Positions 27,611 through 39,000 are shown, counted from the first letter of the stretch. The stretch is 64,000 nt of DNA from Streptomyces sp. NBC_00190 (GCF_036203305.1 NZ_CP108131.1:372001-436000), one strand, 5' to 3'. Notes: generated from the sequence alone by a model not told the origin. Made by a program: numbers and translations.

Positions 27611-28912
27611 GTGGTCTCGTATCACGACCTGCACGGCTGCCGCGTGGACCAGTGGCAGAAGGCCGCTGACGACTGGGTCGACCTCGCCCGGCGCTCCTCC
27701 TCCGCCTGCGAGGACATCCGCGCGCAGGGCAAGAAGCCGCTCGACGACCACTGGGCGGACGCCACCGGCAAGACGGCCGGCAAGCGCCTGGAGGACCTCG
27801 CCGACCGCCTGGAGTCCGGCGGCGACATCATGAAGGGCGTGGCCATGGTCCTCGACGCCCTGGCCCACACCATGGGCTACGCCCAGCGCACCCTCTCCCA
27901 CGCCATCGAGCTGGCGAACGAGCACGGGCTGAGCATCCAGGACGGCCGCGCCGTCGGCGTCTACACGGGCGCCGTGCCCACCGGCCCGAACGTCCCGCAG
28001 AACGTGCGTGACGCCTACACCAAGGAGCAGGGGCACATTGCCACGGTCAACGGGCTGATAGACGAAGCCCTGCGCGAGGCCTCGCAGGCGGACGCGAAGG
28101 CCTCCGCCGAACTGGACAAGCTGGCGACGACCATCAACGTCTCCGACACCTCACAGGCGCACAATGTGCTCCTCGTCGAGGCGTCCCACGTCGAATTCGA
28201 GATGCTCAGGGCGGACATCCCGGTCGGGAAGGACCCGCAGCTCGTCCGGGCCTGGTGGGACGGCCTGACGCCGCAGCAGCAGAAGGACCTCATGCGGGCC
28301 GATCCTGTGACCCTCGCCGACCTCAAGGGCCTGCCGCCCGAGGTCGGGCGCGAGGTCCGCGGCCCCGACGGAACGATCGACCGGGTCGAGATGGTGCGGT
28401 ATGCACTCGACCACTGGGACATGAAGGACGACCTGGACTACGGGGCCGCCGGCAACTGCACCAACTTCGTGTCGTCCAGCCTGGAAGCGGGAGGCATGAA
28501 GAAGAAGCTCTCCCCGTGGACGGGGCTGATGGGCGACGACACCTGGGGCCGCCAGAGCGGGATCGGGTGGGACTGGTTCGACCAGAACGCGTACCACTCC
28601 GAGTCCTGGGCACGGGCCGAGGGGCTGCAGAACTTCCTGCTGCGCCACGGCAGCAGGGAGGTCCCGAGGGCGGACGCGCGGCCCGGTGACATCATCTTCT
28701 ACGAGCAGGTGGCGCCCGGCACGGAAACCGCCCCGGGCGAGACCCACCATGCCGCCGTCGTCACCTCTGTCACCCCTGACGGGGACATCAAGCTGACCCA
28801 GCACACGAGCTCCTTCCAGAACGTGAGCCTGGACAGCCGGGAACACATCGCGAACAGGAACGGGGGCGAGCAGCGCATCCGCATCGTCCGCCCGGAACCG
28901 GATTGGTACTGA
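27611..28912 (+). CDS. WXG-type secreted effector with amidase_6 domain
   Basis: 433 residues from GTG 27611. Residues 1-110 form a WXG/LXG-like helical hairpin (DDHWADATGKTAGKRLEDLA), 120-250 are helical linker, and about 258-430 are a putative amidase (amidase_6) domain: YALDHWDMKDDLDYG, Cys283 in AAGNCTNFVSSS, and His379/His380 in ETHHAAVV, as in CHAP/NlpC-like papain-fold hydrolases. Such domains cut peptidoglycan cross-links. The fusion of secretion signal and wall hydrolase indicates an exported toxin or wall-remodelling enzyme. The following membrane protein gene overlaps by one base and could be immunity or anchoring. Confidence 0.8.
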   Translation: MVSYHDLHGCRVDQWQKAADDWVDLARRSSSACEDIRAQGKKPLDDHWADATGKTAGKRLEDLADRLESGGDIMKGVAMVLDALAHTMGYAQRTLSHAIELANEHGLSIQDGRAVGVYTGAVPTGPNVPQNVRDAYTKEQGHIATVNGLIDEALREASQADAKASAELDKLATTINVSDTSQAHNVLLVEASHVEFEMLRADIPVGKDPQLVRAWWDGLTPQQQKDLMRADPVTLADLKGLPPEVGREVRGPDGTIDRVEMVRYALDHWDMKDDLDYGAAGNCTNFVSSSLEAGGMKKKLSPWTGLMGDDTWGRQSGIGWDWFDQNAYHSESWARAEGLQNFLLRHGSREVPRADARPGDIIFYEQVAPGTETAPGETHHAAVVTSVTPDGDIKLTQHTSSFQNVSLDSREHIANRNGGEQRIRIVRPEPDWY

Positions 28913-29358
28913 TGGCCGCCACCTCGCCCTCCCCCTCCCCCGCTACGAGCGACGGCACCGCGCGCCCGCGTGCCGTCACGTTCGGCACCGTGACGGCGGC
29001 ACTGATGGTGCCGCTCCTGATCGTGGCAGGCGTCGCGACCTCCTTGCACACGCAGGAGATCGAGCACGGGTGGGCCGACCGGCAGCGGGAAGCCTGTCGG
29101 CACCTGCCCTTCCCGATGGCGGAGTACGCCGCCGGGTGGGCCGGTGTGGTCCTCGGCGTGGCGGCTGTGGGGGTGTGCGTGCTGCTCGCGCGGCGGCTGC
29201 GCGCCCGGTACGGCCTCCGGCTCGGGGACACCTGGCCTGGGCTGCTCGCCGGCACCACCGTGTGGTTCAGCGTCCTGGCGATTCCGATGGAGCTGATCCA
29301 GCTGTGGGTCGTGTACTCGGCCGCGGCGTCGGGGATCAACCTTGGCGACGGGTGTTAG
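28912..29358 (+). CDS. membrane protein co-encoded with the amidase effector
   Basis: 148 residues; its ATG overlaps the effector stop (TGATG), implying translational coupling. Three hydrophobic segments: VTAALMVPLLIVAGVAT, AAGWAGVVLGVAAVGVCVLL, and LLAGTTVWFSVLAIPMELIQ to the end. Between the first two is an extracytoplasmic loop with a single cysteine (REACRHLPFP). Position after a toxin suggests an immunity or export partner, but no immunity family is recognised. Confidence 0.65.
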   Translation: MAATSPSPSPATSDGTARPRAVTFGTVTAALMVPLLIVAGVATSLHTQEIEHGWADRQREACRHLPFPMAEYAAGWAGVVLGVAAVGVCVLLARRLRARYGLRLGDTWPGLLAGTTVWFSVLAIPMELIQLWVVYSAAASGINLGDGC

Positions 29359-29452
29359 CCGCCCGCGCCGAGCGGGTGCGCCGGGCGCCCGCCGCGCGGC
29401 CACGGGATCCGCGTCGGCGGGTCTGGGCCGCCGCGCTGTGAGCAAGCCGGGG

Positions 29453-29887
29453 TCAGTCCTCCGCCTCCGCCATGGGCTCGTCCGGGTCTGTGGCCATGGT
29501 CAGCTGGGTGATGTTGCAGCCGTCCGGGTGGATCTGCCAGGGCCGGACCGCCTGGACCAGGTCTGGGGCGCTCAGGCCGCAGCCGGCTTCGCCCTGGGGC
29601 AGGCCGGGGTTGATGTCGTCGCGGACGATCTCGGTGACGGCTTCGAGTGCGGTCTGCGCCTTGGCGACGTCGCCGTGCTGGAGCGGCAGGTGGGTGATGA
29701 TGTCGGTGAGGATCGCCGATTCCTTGTAGACGGTCCCGTCACCGTGCACCTGGAAGTGGCGGACGCGGTCGTACCGGTCGAGGATGAACGTCCCGTCGGA
29801 GTTCTGCCGGGCGCGCCGGGTGATGCACTTCTGGCGGTGGGGGAAGAGGGCCGCGTTGCACGTCAGTTCCGCGTCGCGGTGCGCCAT
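29453..29887 (-). CDS. hypothetical protein
   Basis: 144 residues from ATG 29887. Looks like a compact soluble protein: NSDGTFILDRYDRVRHFQVH, then HGDVAKAQTALEAVTEIVRD and a cysteine-containing end (GEAGCGLSAPDL, HPDGCNITQL). Convergent with the type VII operon. No family recognised; composition supports a real gene. Confidence 0.55.
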   Translation of the reverse strand: MAHRDAELTCNAALFPHRQKCITRRARQNSDGTFILDRYDRVRHFQVHGDGTVYKESAILTDIITHLPLQHGDVAKAQTALEAVTEIVRDDINPGLPQGEAGCGLSAPDLVQAVRPWQIHPDGCNITQLTMATDPDEPMAEAED

Positions 29888-29981
29888 GAGGCGACCGTCC
29901 TCGTTGTGGCCATCAACGAGCGGCTGTGACCGGCGCGGAAGTCAGTTGGCCTCACGGTGCTGCAGGAGCGAGGCTCGCCCT

Positions 29982-30090
29982 CATGACCACAGATCTCATC
30001 GTGCGTCCGGCCGGGCCCGCCGATTCGCGGACCTGAGCCGAACTGCGTTGGACGTTCAAGCAAGAGGACCCGGACCCACTCACGCCGGCC
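29982..30090 (+). pseudogene. GNAT acetyltransferase, N-terminal scrap
   Basis: ATG 29982 gives TTDLIVRPAGPADSR then stop; one frame over the strand continues AELRWTFKQEDPDP, together the opening of a GNAT protein (IVRPAGPADxxxLAELRWxxKxED). Nothing of the acetyl-CoA site remains. Confidence 0.4.
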
Positions 30091-30500
30091 TCCCGCTGCT
30101 CGACACCCCGATGAGCCATCGGTGCGGCCAGGTCCGGCAGGGCCGGCCGCGACAGGGCCGGCGTCTTCTCCTCGGACGGCCCTCCCGGCCGATGCCCCGC
30201 CCTGACCGCAGTCATCCCGTCACCCTGCAGGCCAGTTCGGCGGACCGCGCGCGGCCCTCACCAGGGAGGGGGTGCGTCGCGGCGGGTGGCGGGCCCCGCG
30301 CCCGTGCGGCGTTGGGCGTCCGGGATGGCCGCCGCCAGCTGCGCTAACACCCGACGGCGATCCGGTATTCGGATGATCTGTCTGTAAATCGACCACCCAT
30401 TGGCGCCCCTCCTTCGGACCTGTCAGGCTCATCTTCAGTTGAGCGCCACATCGCAGGCGCAGAACTGAAATCAACCTCGAAATCGAAGGTGAATCTTGTC
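30091..30500. other. no gene seen
   Basis: Spacer holding the upstream region of the protease inhibitor gene. The last 100 bases are less GC-rich, consistent with a promoter. Confidence 0.4.
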
Positions 30501-30926
30501 ATGCGGCACCAAGTAGTCACCGTATCCGCCCTCAGCCTTCTCTGCCTTGCGGGCACCACCGGTCTCGCGGAGGCGCAGCCCGCCAGTGCGCACGCCCCGT
30601 CCGCGATGGTCCTCGCAGTCATTCACGGTTCCGGTGCACCCACGGACACCGTCCTGCGCGCGTCCACCCTCAGCTGCGCCTACACCGCCGAAGGCACACA
30701 CCCCGATCCCAGGGCCGCGTGCGACGCCCTCAACGCCACCAATGGCGAACTCAACCGCCTGCTGGCGGCTCCCAACCCGCCGCGGGCCTGCCCGATGCAC
30801 TTCGACCCCGTCACGGTCACAGCGGACGGCGTACTGCGCGGCAGGCACGTCGCGTGGAAGCACACCTTCTCCAACGCGTGCGCAATGTCCGCGGCCCTGA
30901 ACGGGAACCCGGTGTACGCGTTCTGA
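30501..30926 (+). CDS. SSI-family subtilisin inhibitor
   Basis: 141 residues from ATG 30501, AAGGTG about 10 bases upstream. Signal peptide ends near AEAQPASA. The mature protein has the Streptomyces subtilisin inhibitor pattern: two disulfide pairs (LSCAYTAEG with AACDALNA; RACPMHFDPVTVTADG with FSNACAMSA) and the reactive loop CPM, giving methionine at P1 as in classic SSI, so chymotrypsin/subtilisin-like proteases are the expected targets. Secreted, regulates extracellular proteolysis. Complete, single gene. Confidence 0.9.
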   Translation: MRHQVVTVSALSLLCLAGTTGLAEAQPASAHAPSAMVLAVIHGSGAPTDTVLRASTLSCAYTAEGTHPDPRAACDALNATNGELNRLLAAPNPPRACPMHFDPVTVTADGVLRGRHVAWKHTFSNACAMSAALNGNPVYAF

Positions 30927-31379
30927 CGCCGCGCAGCGGACGCACGTTCGAGCCCGTCCGATGTGTCCACTCGGCCGGTGGCGTTCTCAGCGCCAAGGAG
31001 TCAGGCACGGTCCCCGCCGTACGTATTGGCGGCTCACCTCGGGGGCGGCGATGCGCTGCTGGAGGGACCACGAGCCGGCGAAGCGCAGGACCGGCGCGTT
31101 GAGGAGCGTCGGCCGAACTCGGCGGCCCGGCGGCGGCGGTGGGCGGGGGAGCCCGATGACGTCAGCCGGGCCGCGCAGGGCCGCGCGAACCACTCCTCGG
31201 GGTGGGGCGCGGCGGCCTCCACCACTCCCCCGCGTCCGGCGACGGAACCAGCCCGGACCCGGCCGCCCGCCCACCGCGACGTCGGGGGGGGCGGGCGGCG
31301 GCCGTCTCCGTCATCTCGAACTTCCACGAGCGCAGCAGGCCGACCGCCCGCCTCATCCGAGCGCGGCGTGACCGTCGGA
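30927..31379. other. no confident gene
   Basis: Very GC-rich. Minus-strand frames contain short plausible pieces (VGLLRSWKFEMTETA; APVLRFAGSWSLQQ) with no start, ribosome site or known family; they may be debris of one gene. Confidence 0.3.
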
Positions 31380-32882
<1,503 letters not shown>

Positions 32883-33059
32883 CTACCGCGCACGGCGCTG
32901 ATCTGGGGAAGGCTTCTGCCCCGCGGACAAAAAACGTCCCGCACGCCGGCGTTTCGCCCGCTGCGCGACGGTCGTTCCGGAGGCGATGACCGAGACCCGC
33001 ATGTCGGGCCTCGCATGACGCTCCCGGATGGCCCCGCCGTTCCGGGTGATGGTGCCGGA

Positions 33060-33271
33060 CACCTTGAACATGCCGTCGTCGTCTGCCCGGGCGGCGACGC
33101 TCCCTCTCGGTGGTCGGCACGGTCCGCGTACGCTGCCTCCTCGAATCGCTCCCCGGCATCGGCTCGGCCCGCGCTGGCCAATTACTCGCCGACTTCGGCA
33201 TCTCCGAGAGCCGCCGCGTCCAAGGGCTCGGTCCCGCCCAGCGCGCCCGGCAGTTCCCGCAGCAGAAATGA
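33060..33271 (+). pseudogene. actinobacterial integration host factor, broken
   Basis: The second half reads VRVRCLLESLPGIGSARAGQ then LLADFGISESRRVQGLG, the helix-hairpin-helix and DNA-contact end of actinobacterial IHF. The first half (HLEHAVVV) lies in another frame and no proper start is present. The C-terminus also ends early (RQFPQQK). Probably an extra degenerate copy rather than the essential gene. Confidence 0.6.
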
Positions 33272-33399
33272 CTCTGCAGCACCTCGGCGATCAACCGGTG
33301 GGGTCCCGCGGATCCAGATGATCCCTGCGCGTGAGTGGAGTCCGGCGAAAGAGCTCTCGGGTGTCCACTCCTGGCACCGGGACCGGCACGGGGCGGCTG

Positions 33400-33744
33400 T
33401 CATCCGGCCCTGTCCGGGGGCGGGGCCGTGGCACCCAGGGTCAGCCGGGCGTCCAGCCAGACCCTCTCGAATTCCTCGGCCGAGATCGCGCCGGCGCGCG
33501 GCGCTTCCTCCCATCCCATGAGCCTGCCCTCGGCGACAAGGCCGTACCGCTGCTCGTACCGGCTCATAGTGGCGATGTCCGCGCGCTCCTGGTACCGGAG
33601 AACCTCCTCCAGGGAGGCGGCGGTCACGGGGGTGCCGTCATCGCCTCGCAAGTCCACTTGCCGCAGAACCCATCCCTCCTCATCACCCTCGAAGTACTGC
33701 CACAGGTCCAAGGCCACGTCGTACGTGCGGATCCACATCACCAT
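33400..33744 (-). CDS. hypothetical protein
   Basis: 114 residues from ATG 33744. Begins MVMWIRTYDVALDLWQYFEG then GWVLRQVDLRGDDGTPVTAA, EEVLRYQERADIATMSRYEQ: a compact acidic soluble protein seen in similar form in many Streptomyces. No known activity. Overlaps the end of the broken gene upstream on the same strand. Confidence 0.6.
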   Translation of the reverse strand: MVMWIRTYDVALDLWQYFEGDEEGWVLRQVDLRGDDGTPVTAASLEEVLRYQERADIATMSRYEQRYGLVAEGRLMGWEEAPRAGAISAEEFERVWLDARLTLGATAPPPDRAG

Positions 33745-34504
33745 GGCACCACGTTCGCGCAGGTGACGGGGCTGCTCCGATACGGCACGCGCGTGGTTGC
33801 GAACGGCTCACCCCGTCGCCGAGCATCGGGCCTGCGGGGGGGGGCCACCCGTGGTTGGTTGCTTACGGGGCTTGCCGTGAGGATGCCGATGGCGCTGGTG
33901 ATGAGCGGGCCCGCAAGCGGGTCTTTCCACCAGGATCGTTCGGCAGGAGAGCAGGTGACGCCGGGGATCGTGGTCGGAGGCGCCTGACGTCCCTGGGCTG
34001 CCTGCAAGGCGCTACCAAGTGCAGCCGTGTCCAGTCGGTCGGCCGGTTCGGCCGCCCAGGTGAGCCGTGTCTGGGCTTTGCCGGCGATCGTGGTGGTGGT
34101 CGGCTGTGCCTGGCTGTTCCAGACGGAGAAGCCGCCCACCACCGCGGTGGCCAACGCAGGACGGTCGGCAGGAGCAGGACAACCCAGCCACCGAAAAGAT
34201 CTTGCTTCAGAGGGTCGCGGCCGCTGTAGCAACGCAACGTGGGCTGCGTGCGGTCACCGAGCTTTTCCGAATCCGCCTCGTTCAGATAGCCGCCTTCGAC
34301 GTTTCCGCGCGGCTGGACCGTGGTCCGGGCGATCAGCTCAAGGCTCTCGCCGTGTGGTGTCTGGAGCACGACGCGCTGTCCCAACTTAGGAAGCCACGAT
34401 CGGGGCTCGCCCTCGACGTCCTCGGCGACGTAGATGCTGCCCGGTGCGACGCCTGGCGCTTGACGGAGGGTGGGCAGGTCAGTCGGCTTCCCGTCCCAGG
34501 GCAT
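33738..34504 (-). pseudogene. membrane hypothetical, frameshifted
   Basis: ATG 34504 opens PWDGKPTDLPTLRQAPGV, SIYVAEDVEGEPRSWLPKLG, QRVVLQTPHGESLELIARTT as a soluble head, then at about 34180-34200 the frame breaks in a hydrophobic stretch (WVVLLLPTV against ALATAVVGGFSVWNSQ) and continues in another frame as SAERSWW-like and DPLAGPLITSAIGILTA. Together this would be a two-membrane-segment protein. No family recognised; one lesion seen. Confidence 0.4.
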
Positions 34505-35026
34505 ACGCGGTTCCCACCATCCACATGACCGGGTCGAGCCGGACAGGTCGGGAGACCTCCCACGGCCGCCGGACTTCGACCGTCGTCCGGTCTCGGGAGT
34601 CGTCGGGGCGCTGTGCGCCGACATCCGCGTCCGCGAGCATCGGCAAAGACGGGACACCGGCTGACACCACCGCTCCCTGCCAGGGCCCGTTGTCCTCTGA
34701 CACCGAACCTGGATCGTTCGCCAGTGATGTAGGACCTCCACTTCGTTTGAAGGTTGTCCGACGCGGGCCGGCAGGCGCGGGCGTACGCCAGGCGTGTATC
34801 CGCTTCCGTCTCGTGCGCTCACCCGGACGGTCGGCGTCCGCTTCCGGGAGATCGGGAAGGACCCCTTGTGCAGGCCGTACTCGTGCTTCGCGCGGCACTT
34901 CATGGCCGGGTCTCGTGTCCTTCGGGGCCATCCCGCGGCCGGTCCCCTGGGCTTCGTCACCGCACCAGCCACAGGAGCCAGGCGAACCGGGAGCGGCACC
35001 GCCCCGTCCGACCCGAGAGGTGAGTC
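34505..35026. other. no confident gene
   Basis: A minus-strand frame ending at 34479 contains a plausible stretch (QGAVVSAGVPSLPMLADADV, RPVRLDPVMWMVGTAYALG) that may belong to the broken membrane protein. The right part is the promoter side of the amine oxidase gene. Confidence 0.3.
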
Positions 35027-36664
35027 ATGACCACGCGCACATCCACCGCCCCCTCCGCACAGGCGCTATACGACGCGATGTCCGGCCTCGCCGGCCCGCT
35101 GAGTTCAGGTGAGGGCGCTTCGCCGGACTTCGCCGCCGCACCGCGCGCGGCGGCCGGCGAGGAACCGTCGGTATTGATCCTGGGTGCAGGCGTCGGCGGA
35201 CTGACCGCCGCCTACGAACTGGGCAGACTCGGCTACCGGTGCACGGTCCTGGAGCCCCAGTCCCGCACCGGCGGCCGCAACCGCACCGCCCGCAAGGGCG
35301 ACAAGCTCTACGAACTCGACGGCAAGGGCAACAGCCCGGTGCTGACCCACACCTGCGCCTTCGACAAGGGCCTGTACCTCAACCTCGGCCCCGGCCGCAT
35401 CCCGTACCACCACCGCAGGGTCCTCAAGTACTGCACCGACCTCGGCGTGGCGCTGGAGCCGTACATCATGGAGACGACCGTGAATGTCCTGCACCGCGCG
35501 GGACACACTCCGCCGGGGCAACCGTGGCGCAATCGGCGCATCGCCAACGACACCCGAGGCCACCTCGCGGCCCTCCTCTCCGCCACCATGGTCGGCCGTG
35601 ACGAGTTCACCGGCCGGCTGAAGGACCTGCTGCGCAAGTTCGGCGACCTGGACGCGGAGGGCGAGTACCACGGCTCCACCCGCTCCGGCTATGCCGAACC
35701 CCTCGACGTCCACGAGTTCCCCACGCCCGCGCCCCCGCTGCCCCTGGCCGAGCTGATCGACTCACAGTTCTGGAAGCACAGCTTCTACCAGCCGGTGGAC
35801 TATCTGTGGCAGGCCACGATGTTCCAGCCGGTCGGCGGCATGGACAAGATCGTCCACGCTCTCACCGAGCGGATCACCTCCGAGCACGAGGTGACCGTCG
35901 AGCTCGAGGCCGAGGTGACGTCGGTCGGCCTGACGAGTGACGGGGTCAGCGTCACCTACCGCTCCGGCGGCAAGGAGCTGACGGCGTCGGCCGACTACTG
36001 CGTGAGCAACATCCCGCTGCCGGTGCTGAAAGAGCTCGCGCTGACCGGCTTCTCCCGAGATTTCGCGGACGCCATCCGGGCGGTGGATTTCGCGCCGACA
36101 TGCAAGGTCGGCTGGCAGGCCAACCGGCGGTTCTGGGAGGACGACCACAACCAGATCTACGGCGGCATCAGCTTCACCGACCATCCCATCACCCAGTTCT
36201 GGTACCCGTCCAACGACTACTTCTCCAAGACGGGCACCCTCACCGGGGCGTACAACTTCGGCGACAACGCCCTGGACATGGGCAAGCGCACGCCGGACGA
36301 CCGGCTGGCCCTGGCCCGGGACGGAGCGGCCCAGCTGCACCGCGAGTTCCTGGAGAAGACCACCGTGCCCCAGGACCTGGGGGTCACCATCGCCTGGCAC
36401 AAGGTGCCCCACCAGCTCGGCGGCTGGGCCGACTGGGACCCGGCCGACCCCGCCCACCAGATCGCCTACAAGCAACTCCTCCAGCCCGAGGGCAACGGCC
36501 GCTTCTACGTCGTCGGAGACCAGGCATCGCCACTGCCCGGCTGGCAAGAGGGAGCCATGATGTCGGCGCAGTACGTCACCGCCCAGATCCTCGGCCTCCT
36601 CCCCCGCACCGCCCCGGAAACCGTTCAGGTCCCGGACGCCGCCTTCCTCACCCAGGGCCTCTGA
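35027..36664 (+). CDS. flavin-dependent amine / L-amino-acid oxidase
   Basis: 545 residues from ATG 35027 with GAGAGGTGAG upstream. FAD dinucleotide motif VLILGAGVGGLTAAYELGR near residue 50 followed by EPQSRTGGRNRT, and the C-terminal FAD motif FYVVGDQASPLPGWQEGAM. The central PVGGMDKIVHALTERI and QFWYPSND are typical of the monoamine/L-amino-acid oxidase superfamily. No signal peptide, so it should be cytoplasmic. It oxidises an amino acid or amine to the imine, giving hydrogen peroxide; substrate cannot be read from sequence. A strong terminator follows at once, so it is transcribed alone. Confidence 0.85.
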   Translation: MTTRTSTAPSAQALYDAMSGLAGPLSSGEGASPDFAAAPRAAAGEEPSVLILGAGVGGLTAAYELGRLGYRCTVLEPQSRTGGRNRTARKGDKLYELDGKGNSPVLTHTCAFDKGLYLNLGPGRIPYHHRRVLKYCTDLGVALEPYIMETTVNVLHRAGHTPPGQPWRNRRIANDTRGHLAALLSATMVGRDEFTGRLKDLLRKFGDLDAEGEYHGSTRSGYAEPLDVHEFPTPAPPLPLAELIDSQFWKHSFYQPVDYLWQATMFQPVGGMDKIVHALTERITSEHEVTVELEAEVTSVGLTSDGVSVTYRSGGKELTASADYCVSNIPLPVLKELALTGFSRDFADAIRAVDFAPTCKVGWQANRRFWEDDHNQIYGGISFTDHPITQFWYPSNDYFSKTGTLTGAYNFGDNALDMGKRTPDDRLALARDGAAQLHREFLEKTTVPQDLGVTIAWHKVPHQLGGWADWDPADPAHQIAYKQLLQPEGNGRFYVVGDQASPLPGWQEGAMMSAQYVTAQILGLLPRTAPETVQVPDAAFLTQGL

Positions 36665-36678
36665 CCACAGCACGCGCT

Positions 36679-36708
36679 CGGGGCCCGGCCCACAGCGGCC
36701 GGGCCCCG
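36679..36708 (+). terminator. hairpin terminator of amine oxidase gene
   Basis: CGGGGCCCGGCC, loop CACAGC, GGCCGGGCCCCG: perfect 12-bp stem, 14 bases past the stop codon. Confidence 0.75.
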
Positions 36709-37289
36709 ACCGACCCGCTGACAGCCAGGTCATTCGCGCACCGGACGGCCGGCCACGGTGGCGCGCCGCATGCCGGGCCACACCTCGCTGCCTCACTCGC
36801 CGACGGTGTCGTGAGTCCACCGCCAGTCGGCCAGCGCCCGAAGGGCCACTGCGGAACCTCCGCACCCTGAGGGGTGGGCAGTTCACCCACCCGGTCAACC
36901 CAATTGCCTGCTGAAACGCCACTCATCCTCAGCGCGCGCCGTGGACGCTGCCAGGGCGGTATCGGCTGGGGGTACCTAGAGCCGGGCCCGATAGGGGGCG
37001 CCCTTCCGCCTTGCGATGGACCGCATCTGACGCGGTGCGCTGCCCCTGAAACGGGCCGGGTTGCCCAGCGGAGAACCGTGGTGGAGACGGACCTGCATCT
37101 GGCTCAGGCAAAGGATGGCTGGGCGTCGGCCCGTGATCGCGAGTCGGCGGCATTTGCGGGACGACAGCTCAGCTTCGCTCACCGGCGACACGAGCAGCGC
37201 CGGCGGAGTTGAACACTTAGCGCGGTGGTGTTGGACCCGATGATGTAATGATCCTTATGGGCAGCAGCTCATTACACATAGGGGGAATC
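36709..37289. other. no confident gene
   Basis: No frame with a ribosome site. The last 20 bases contain the AGGGGGAA ribosome site of the acetyltransferase gene. Confidence 0.4.
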
Positions 37290-37931
37290 GTGTCCGAGGA
37301 CAGGCTCACCAGCTGGGTGAAGCAGTGGATCGACGGCTGGACCGTCTCACGCGGCGCGGCCGACCCGGTCGAGGAACCGTGGGGGTGGACCATCGCCGTG
37401 GGGCTGTCGAAGGAAGTCGCCCGGCACGTGGTGCCCGTGCCCGCGGAGGCCGACGTCCGCAAACTGGCCGCCACCGCCCCGCAGGGCACCTGGCTCAAGC
37501 TCTTCGCCCCGGACGATGTGGTGCGACCCTGGGCGGGGGACGAGTGGCAGACGGGCATCGCAGGCTTCCTGATGACCCTGCCACTCGCCGCGGCGTCCGC
37601 CGGGCGGCCGCCGGCCGGGTACACCGTGACGACTTGGACGCGGGGTGGGGTGATCAAAGCCCTGGTCCGCACCGGGGACGGGCGGCTGGCCGCGAGGGGC
37701 CAAGTGGGCCTGGCCGACCGCACCGCGGTGGCGGACCAGATCGAGACCGCCCCGGACCAGCGACGCCAGGGCCTGGGTGGCCTGGTGATGCGCACGCTGC
37801 AGAACGCCGCGTGGGAGGCAGGGGCGCGGGACGGGGTACTGGTGGGCACGCCCGACGGCAAGGCCTTGTACGAGGCTCTGGGCTGGACCCTCCGCTCCCC
37901 AATGGCCAGCCTGACCCGCCGGGCAGACTGA
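37290..37931 (+). CDS. GNAT-family acetyltransferase
   Basis: 213 residues from GTG 37290, with AGGGGGAA 5 bases upstream. N-terminal half is variable (SWVKQWIDGWTVSRGA, EEPWGWTIAVGLSKEVARHV). The GNAT core is at residues 120-210: AARGQVGLADRTAVADQIET then the acetyl-CoA loop DQRRQGLGGLVMRTL and the closing ALYEALGWTL. Family transfers acetyl groups to amines; the long N-terminal half probably binds the unknown substrate. Intact. Confidence 0.75.
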   Translation: MSEDRLTSWVKQWIDGWTVSRGAADPVEEPWGWTIAVGLSKEVARHVVPVPAEADVRKLAATAPQGTWLKLFAPDDVVRPWAGDEWQTGIAGFLMTLPLAAASAGRPPAGYTVTTWTRGGVIKALVRTGDGRLAARGQVGLADRTAVADQIETAPDQRRQGLGGLVMRTLQNAAWEAGARDGVLVGTPDGKALYEALGWTLRSPMASLTRRAD

Positions 37932-38297
37932 CGGCAAGCGACGGGCGGCCGACGTCGGCCGGAGTCAGATGCCCGCCCCTGCCGGGCACCGTCGGCCGGC
38001 AGGGTCCGGCTTGCAGCACCGTGCGGCCGGCCAGCAGTGCCGTAGCGGCCAAGGACGGTGTAGACACTCCTTCATGACCGTGGGTGGCGCAACGCGGTGG
38101 CGATCTTCCGGTTCTTTTCCCCGCCCTCGAAGCGTTCCAGGGGCGGCAGCCGGCTCCGCTCTCGCGCAATTCGACGTCGGTCAACCCGCCGCCGAGCGCG
38201 TACCCCACAGTCCAGGGCTACGAGGTCTTGTCATCATGTGCGCCCGCCGCCCTCAGCCATCAACACCCTCAGGAGCCACCGCCATCCCCCAGATTGA

Positions 38298-38730
38298 CCC
38301 CCGAAGTGGCCGAGCAACGGGCTCGAGCCAAGGGGTGGCTACCCGCCGTCCCCTACCCCGGCGCGGAGGTTCCCTGGCCCGGCCGCTGCGCGGCCTGCGG
38401 GCTGGCCGGCGCGCCGAAGTACGGAAACCTCTGCTCCCCGAAATCCACCCAAGGGCCGTGCCCACCATGCAGCGGCTCGCAGAAGAAGACCGAGACGGAA
38501 GCCCGGACCATCAGGCTGCAGCGGGGCCTGGCACCGTTTGTCCCTATCCGGGCAGCAGCGCGCCGTGGGAGTCGGAGTGCGGCCATTGCGACGGCATCAC
38601 GGCGCCCACGCTCAGCAGCGTGCGCAAGGCCATCAAGCAGGGCCAGCCGAAGTCGACCTCGCCCGGGCCCTGGCAGCGGTGCCCAGGGTTCCGGCCGCCC
38701 GCCCCCCTGAACACAACCCTGCGGGCCTGA
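38298..38730 (+). pseudogene. tandem zinc-ribbon protein, frameshifted
   Basis: Two repeats of a Streptomyces zinc-ribbon module: PYPGAEVPWPGRCAACG...PCPPC in one frame, then PYPGSSAPWESECGHCDG...TAPTLSSVRK in the next. The shift is a single missing C near 38553 (GTCCCTAT). Each repeat has the YPGxxxPW entry and CxxC pairs; the second lacks its closing pair. The module occurs in long arrays fused to predicted nucleases in other genomes; here just two remain. Confidence 0.55.
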
Positions 38731-39000
38731 ACCTCCAGTTCGGGCACGCACCCGCTCCTCGAAGGTCGGAGCTGGTCCTGCCGGACAGCTCCTTCTCATC
38801 CTCGTAGATGCAATCCGCTCACGAACTTTGAGCATGTTCAATTCTTCTCGTGACAAAGGCTGCCTGCCCAGGAGATCATGGACGACGTCTCCGTGGATTC
38901 TCATGCGCCTGGCGGCCGTGGGGGGAACGGATCGTTCCGGCGTCATGAAGAGCCGCACCGAACCGAATCCACGCAGCCCCTTCCTAAAGGAGCCCTGCTG

